A DNA stretch of 64,000 bases from Lepidodermella squamata (taxonomy: Eukaryota; Gastrotricha), in assembly GCA_047495785.1 (NCBI GenBank), contig JBLDXI010000011.1, forward strand, positions 1,178,001 to 1,242,000. Direction: 5' to 3'. The position numbers were made by a program, and so were the translations under genes. Within the stretch, counting starts at the first letter, position 1, and the number at the start of each line of letters is the position of its first letter. A model generated the notes under the pieces. That model was not told where the DNA came from. It saw only the letters and a list, made by a program, of their open reading frames with translations, and did no database searches. This document shows, piece after piece, positions 58,281 through 64,000 of the stretch.

Positions 58281-59257
58281 AAAATATTCTGAGCTAACAC
58301 CGGCAATTCAATTGCTCTGAAAAATTCATAGTGGCGATCAGCCTGTTTTGATGTTTCAGAATCTGATTATGATACGTTACGAAAGAAACGACACTTTCCT
58401 AAATAAAGCAGCTAAAGTAGCTAGCAGTTTAGGTTAAGGAGTGATTTTTTCATGAAAATTTCCATGCAAAACGCACAGACTGTGTTCAAAAGACATCGCT
58501 ATTGTAACAAATTTGGAGTGATCGTATAAATAATAGAAAAATAGAAGTCGCACAAAATCATCTTTATTATCAATGCTACGCAACAAAATTACAGGCAAGC
58601 CTAGCTTTAGGGCCAGAAAGTTGTAGCCCCTTTGTCGGTTGTATTACCCTCCAATGCCATGGAACATTTGCTTCGACGTGTTAGTTGTTAGTTGCAATCG
58701 GTTCGCCACCATCGAATCAAGCCGGTCCTAGGTTAAAATTCGGCAGCGAGATGCGCTCGTTTCGGCATCTTCGGTTCAGTTTTCGGCAAAGTCAACGCCC
58801 GACAAAAACCGCGAAACATCGAAAATGCAGATTCGGCAATCAGATATTGACAGGAACGAAATATGCAATTCCACTTTCATTAAAACATCATCAATTGAGA
58901 ATATCATCAAGAGATCATCATTTATTAGTTTGCGAATTTTCGAAATCAGTGCGTTCTCTTACAGCTGAGCTATTTAACTCACTACCGATGAAAGGCTCAT
59001 CAAAAAATGAAAAAATTAATAGCTCAGTCTTGAACCATCAGGGCGGGTTGAGCTTTTCGTTTGCGGCCTCGCTTAGCGCTTAGCTTTAGGCCCGACTGCT
59101 CGGCTAGTTCGACCGGGAAAGAAACGTCGCCCAGATGCATCTGTATACCAAGGACGTGATAACAGTGCTAAGTTTTGAGAAAATTCCAGCAATTGCACAC
59201 TTGCGTGAGCAGCTCACCATCGATCAAATGATCCCATCCCACACTTTTTCCCACACT
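58281..59257. other. Intergenic, nothing supported
   Basis: A plus frame 58685-59083 (132 codons) is basic and low in domain signal. A patch near 58950-58985 resembles the 5' half of a tRNA on the minus strand (tagctcagctgtaagag) but lacks a B-box. Confidence 0.4.
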
Positions 59258-59545
59258 TCATCCTTGATTGTTGGCGCTGGGCGCTGTATAGAACTTCTTG
59301 TTTCGCTCCCGCGAACAGCGACCGAGCATCTTTTTCGCAACTTCAAGCTGCTGCATGACAGGTAGCCGACTCCGGAAGGTGTAATCGGTCTTTATGCGGC
59401 CGTTCTTGCCTTCTTGGCCGTTGACCATTGAGCCGATTGCGTAGCCTTGGTACCACGTGTTGTTCTTGTCGAGGTACTGCTTCTCGAAGGCTGCCAAACA
59501 CGCCGCCGCCTCCCATTTGCTGAGAAACAACTGGGACACGACCTC
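59258..59545 (-). pseudogene. MULE-type transposase C-terminal fragment
   Basis: Reads FEKQYLDKNNTWYQGYAIG, then NGQEGKNGRIKTDYTFRSRLPVMQQL across a stretch typical of the end of the MULE catalytic region (WY.G, N.x.E..N..IK, R.RLP). The D-D half is absent. It may belong with the OTU gene that sits 1.7 kb to the left. Confidence 0.65.
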
Positions 59546-59649
59546 GATCGTTGGTAGATACTCTATAGCGAGATGGCGAGATTAAAGGCTAAATTTGGGA
59601 GAACCAACAATACCTAACGAGCTGTGAATGTGATGGCTAGATTGGACCC

Positions 59650-60043
59650 ACGACACTGATATAGAATGCGAATATTGTTTTCGATAAGACAAGCGAGAAA
59701 AATGTAATTATCGCTCAAACAAGCCTTGAAGCCAATCCTAAGCGGCCGAGTGTCCTGGCAAAATGCGTATTCCGAAGCGGAATAAAAACAAAGTCAAATC
59801 AGGTCACAAGTATACAGGAAAATGTTTGAGAATATTGAGTACTTTAATCCGCCACAATACTTACTCAAAATTAGCCTTTAGCGACTGAGCGCGCGCAGAC
59901 GTCCACCATTGGTATTGAGAATATTTAATATCCTCAAATACTTTCCTATAGGCTTGTGACCTGATTTGACTTTGTTTTTATTCCGCTTCAGAAGACGCAT
60001 TTAGCCAGGACACTCGGCCGCATAGGATTGGCTCAACAATGTA
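59650..60043. repeat. Inverted pair of a dispersed repeat
   Basis: 59650-59920 is the direct relative of 54150-54450. 59920-60043 is an inverted partial copy (ttgtgacctgatttgacttt, aggacactcggccgcatagg). The two form a foldback. Confidence 0.8.
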
Positions 60044-61269
60044 TTCGCTTCAGCACTACAACAATCAACTGCATGTACTCATTTGTTTAGAAAAGGGTGA
60101 CGATGCGTGGTTGTCACCTTTTTTCTCCCCTTTGCCCTCCTCTGTTCAAGATAGCATGCCCTAATTCGTGAACTGCAGCTCGCGGACTATTTTCTAGAAT
60201 TTTTCTAGCCAACAATTGAACATTTTTGCCACAGGCGATCTTAACACCTTACTTCGGGCCGATTCCTGTGCGTTAACGCCCCTTGTCCTTTAAGCGCGCG
60301 TTGTGTTCAAGTTGCCAATCACGCACACACAATGTGTACGCACGGCCATTGGTCGATACACAACGGGATTTATGAGCGGGATTCGTTCACCGTTCATGAT
60401 TAAGTTGATATTTTACATTATCAGGCACCCGCCCAGTGATATTAGCCCCCCTATTCTTATCCTGCGTGATGAACCGCGTGCTATCCACGTGAACTGGGGT
60501 TTGGGGCTGTAAAGTTTCTCTTTTGAGAAAATTCACGTTGCAGGCAGGGTGCGAAGTACAGGGTTGCTGGGGTGTCGCGACTGGCGCCATGACTAAGATC
60601 CATGATTAAGATCATTTCAGTTGCCAACAGAGATGTTACCAATAACGGTAAATTTGATATTATTTTTCTTGGTTTCGAGGTTTTTCAAATCATTCCTGAT
60701 GGCGAATCGTCAACAATTGCGCCTGCTAAAGGCTAAAGCTCGCTTCGCTAGAGAAAATTTGAGCGTTTGTAAGAGGATTTGGGACCTGTTTTTTTACCAA
60801 AAAATTCAGAAAAATTTCTCGCTTTGCTCGACCCAACGATTTAAATTGACAATATTGTCCACCGATGCAAAGCATAGATACTAGTTGTGCGTGCGAGCGA
60901 GCGCAATTTTTTTGCAGCTCTATATTAGGAACACGCCAGCTTGAAAATCATACTTCGCACACTGGTTGCAGGGCTGGGATTCAAACCCAGGACCTCTGTG
61001 CATCCAGTCATATTCCAGCTTATTATCCAGCTTATAACCAATAAGCCACGAGACTGGTCACATTCTGCGTTATTAAAAAGTTGTTTTAGCGGAGCACGCG
61101 ACCTTTTTTATAAGCGACCCCACAAAGCAAAGTTTTAGCTCGAAAAGGTGGCTCTATCGAATTGATTGGAGCTGTTATTCACTGAGGTCACCGGTTTAGC
61201 TCCCAGCAAAACTTCCATTTTTTTCGGACACTCATTCTTCATAGACGTTATTCATCTGCATTAATTCTT
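60044..61269. other. Intergenic with one tRNA-like repeat
   Basis: Upstream of the glycosyltransferase-like gene at 61270. No coding evidence. 60964-61057 is described separately. Confidence 0.4.
60964..61057 (-). other. tRNA-like (SINE-type) sequence
   Basis: On the minus strand the D-arm (gctt/aagc) and T-arm (ctggg ttTgaat cccag) pair perfectly, and the A- and B-boxes are good. The acceptor ends do not pair, and the middle is expanded with a tandem aagctggataata unit. Best read as a tRNA-derived repeat. Confidence 0.65.
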
Positions 61270-63144
61270 ATGCTGTTTCACAAAGTTTCAACTTCCGCCA
61301 TTGCTATCATCGCTTTGGCATGGCAAGCAATCTCGCGGGCTCACTGGCTTAACGGTTCATACACAAGGCCTAGATGTTCGGAGCAGCTTTTACCGAAAGT
61401 GAAAGATGATCCATGCAGCAACTTCTACAATTGGGGCGTTGACTTGGAACTCATGCTGCCCATCCCGCCAACCGATCAAGGCCGCGATGAACTGGCCAGC
61501 TTCATCCTGCCGTCGTTATCGCTGTTCTGGCCGGCTGATAACCTCAAACTCATGTTCATCACCGATGGTGAACATACGAATGTCGATGCTTTCAAGCAGA
61601 GCTTGAAAGATGTGCTTGTGCTGCCTAACGTTTCACTGAGCTGCAAAGCTGGTTATCGGGTGCTGTTGAATTACCCGAATGTCACGCTCAAGCGGGGATG
61701 GGACCGCCAGCAGTGGCTCATGTTCTGGGCTGATAACTTCACAACTTCGGAATACGTCGGCTTCCTGGACAGCGATGCTGTGTTCGTGACTCGGGTGCAT
61801 AGGTACGATTTGTTCGTCGATGACCGGCCTATCATCAGGGCGGTTTTCGGGAAGCCGTACGATCCAACCTGGTGGCCGCAAACTTCCAGGGTGACCCAAG
61901 CAGCGATTGGAAAGCCAGGTGGGTATTTCCACCCTTCATACTAGAACGTTTTTTCCGTTTCGTCATTCGAAATTTTGGCGCGGAACTCAAAGCTATTTTC
62001 TAAAGCCCACATTATAGAAAGTGAAACCAGCCCACTTACAAATACACGAGTGCAGAACTTCCCGGTAACCAACATTTATTTTCATGAAGCGCGCAATTGT
62101 TCATAGCACATTACGCGCTAGATTTAGTTGCTTTCTATTCTGGCTATTAGACAGAAATCCGTTGTGGTCGAAATCGAGCTATCATCGCCCAGTACAGGCG
62201 AAGTGCGCGATTCTTGAGCTTCAAAACTGAATTCTGATCTGAATACTAACTTCTGACAACTTTTTAGGACTGACTGTTGTCAGTGCAGTAAAGAGGGACG
62301 TTAGGGACCTTCATGTGAGTAATTTAGAATCTGTAATTCGAATGCTGAAAACATCTGATAATCTGGATAATCAGGGTGCTCGAAGATATTTTTTGTGATA
62401 GGATTGTCAAGTTTCGCACTCGTGTAAAAATAGTTAAGGTAAAACCCTGATAGACATATGTTCGATGAAATTTATCGGACAGTTCTTGGTCCTCGGTCGT
62501 TCGCAAACTAAAGATTGCTTTATTGAACAGAGCCCATGAACTGCATGTCGTACTTTCCTGTCATCTTTAAAACTACACACTTGAAACCCATGCGTGAACA
62601 TATTCGGAAGCAGTTCAACACAACAACGTTCGACGAAGCCTTCCTTCTGATTGCATCGCACAAAATCTACTCCCAGTTCACCATTATGTGCGCATACCTA
62701 TGGTACTATCACCGGGATGCTTACTTCTGGACTATCCGAGAGCGCGAGCCTGGTTGGAAGGGCCCATTCGCGCCTGGCCAGGCGAAGACTCCAGCCGAGG
62801 TAGGCCTTACTCAATCTCTGTTCGAGATACAACGCCCTTCGCTGGCTATTCATTGGAACTATGAGGCATTCAAAGACGAGCGGAATGCAATGACATCATT
62901 ACTAAGAACAGGTGTTTGCTATTCAATGAGTGAAACTGAGAAGCTGAGGACGAAGTTGTGCGACAATCAGCCCAGTCGATGGGACTCGCTTAATACTTAC
63001 GAGTGGACCTTTGAAAGCTATACCTTCATTTGGAACAACACGCTGACATTGGCAGCCCATCGCGAGCGGCTTCAAAGACTTGATCAGTGTCCGCATAGAT
63101 GGAATTTTAGGCCAATGAGAAATCGTTTTCAAAGCGTGCAATAG
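61270..63144 (+). CDS. DxD glycosyltransferase-like, type II membrane protein
   Basis: Exon 1 is 61270-61918 and exon 2 is 62531-63144 (phase 1, 612-bp intron), giving 420 residues. It is the intact paralogue of 40978-42779, which fixes the splice junction (IGKP then EPMNCMSYFPV against GFK then EVFNCMCFFPV). It starts with an anchor (STSAIAIIALAWQAISRA), then DNLKLMFITDGEH, WLMFWADNFTTSEYVGFL and the DxD motif DSDAVFVTR. Later come DEAFLLIASHKIYSQFTIMC and HWNYEAF. The fold and motifs fit a metal-dependent GT-A enzyme of the Golgi. The family and substrate are not known to me. Confidence 0.82.
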
Positions 63145-64000
63145 TGGCGGGGAGTGTTAGTCGGAGAGTGCTTATTTCCTGAGGACAAAACTATAAAATT
63201 AGATATCGCAGTCGGTTCTACTGCGTGTGAGTGCGGTGAGTCTTAGACTCTAAGCTTAAAGAGCTTCATGTGTAAGTACGATGACCCACCAGTGAGCACA
63301 ATGACTCAATAAAACTACAGACAAAAGTGGAATTGGGGCAGGTAGGGTTGGTTTTCCACGTATAGGGGGGTCGTGGGGCAAGCGGGTTGGTATTGGGTGG
63401 ATTGACCCATATGGGATGCGGGTTATTTAACACGCAATGCTAATTATTTTCTAAAGCCCTCAGATTATTATGGTGATAATTTCTCGAGCATCGGAGGTAA
63501 GAAAACAATTTTCTTTATTCTGATCTCAAGTTTAAATTGTACTTGAAAAAGTCGCCGAGATGATGAAAAGCTGGCGGGCAATGTTAGCGGGAGTGAGGGA
63601 GCGGGAGTATACAAGCGGTTTCCCAGTAGATGAGCGGGTTAGCATGTCCTAGTTTTATTTACATAGGCCCTCCGCTGGCTCAAATTAGTTTTTTGGAAAA
63701 TGTCGGAGATGAGGCGGCATTGCCTAGCCGAGGCACTAATATAGTCTCGCCCCATTCGAACAATATGCCGGTTATTTTTAGAGACGCATTGAATCACGCG
63801 CACTGGTAATTTTGATCGTCAGTTTGAGCTCATCCAAATCGTTGGCAAACGTTATCTTCGTTCGTTTTTATCAACACCAAAAACTGCATATTTTGGTTCA
63901 TGGCTTTGCGATTGAGACAATAGATCAAGATGATTAAGATGCCGCTATCTCCGTTTGATCTACCAATGCGGGATTCAAAATCAACCTCGATCCTTGATAT
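63145..64000. other. 3' flank, nothing supported
   Basis: An AATAAA at 63307, 163 bp after the stop, is a likely polyadenylation signal. A G-rich stretch (63330-63425) follows. No further gene was seen. Confidence 0.45.

Noticed and set aside
58906-58990. tRNA gene on the minus strand
   Set aside because: Only a D-arm-like half is present; no B-box or acceptor.
62266-62313. Possible extra exon in the 61270-63144 gene
   Set aside because: It has an acceptor and a donor, but including it breaks the match to the paralogue; the direct splice from 61918 to 62531 keeps frame and homology.

Overview
This is eukaryotic, almost certainly animal, DNA. Genes are split by short GT-AG introns (mostly 49-58 bp), and many products begin with a signal peptide or a type II membrane anchor. 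There are JmjC hydroxylases of the FIH (HIF1AN) type, a DUF268 protein (a family named from nematodes), and DNA transposons of the PIF/Harbinger, Mutator-FLYWCH and Tc1/mariner-like kinds. A nematode or other small invertebrate is my best guess. It is an inference; no rRNA or spliced-leader gene is present to confirm it.

Layout. (1) 0.7-9.6 kb is a large near-perfect palindrome: two 4,259-bp arms around a 374-bp spacer. Each arm holds one copy of a four-exon gene for a secreted, cysteine-rich protein of about 260 residues. A third, diverged unit with the same gene follows at 11.6-14.3 kb; parts of it are nearly identical to the arms, which looks like gene conversion. (2) 14.3-20 kb is repeat-rich: a truncated Harbinger end and a broken Ty3-type RNase H segment interrupted by a foldback element. 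(3) 20-34 kb carries three same-strand paralogues of FIH. All three begin with signal sequences, and the third has lost the catalytic His/Asp and the 2-oxoglutarate-binding Lys. A small secreted protein ending in KTEL, an ER-retention type tail, is transcribed divergently from the third. (4) 35.6-38.2 kb is a Harbinger element with TTA target duplications and an internally damaged gene pair. (5) 40-63 kb holds five predicted secretory-pathway enzymes: two related DxD glycosyltransferase-like genes (one with a single-base frameshift), a DUF268 methyltransferase-like gene, a fucosyltransferase-like gene, and a third glycosyltransferase-like gene. They are interleaved with transposons, including a Mutator element with an apparently intact six-exon transposase and an OTU-domain element sitting inside an intron.

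How the genes may work together (inference): nearly every host gene here is predicted to act in or pass through the ER/Golgi: secreted hydroxylase-like proteins, an ER-retained helical protein, glycan-building enzymes and a secreted Cys-rich protein. The FIH-like cluster with its ER partner candidate is the most interesting host locus. The other theme is a zoo of foldback elements whose arms are built from degenerate short repeat units.
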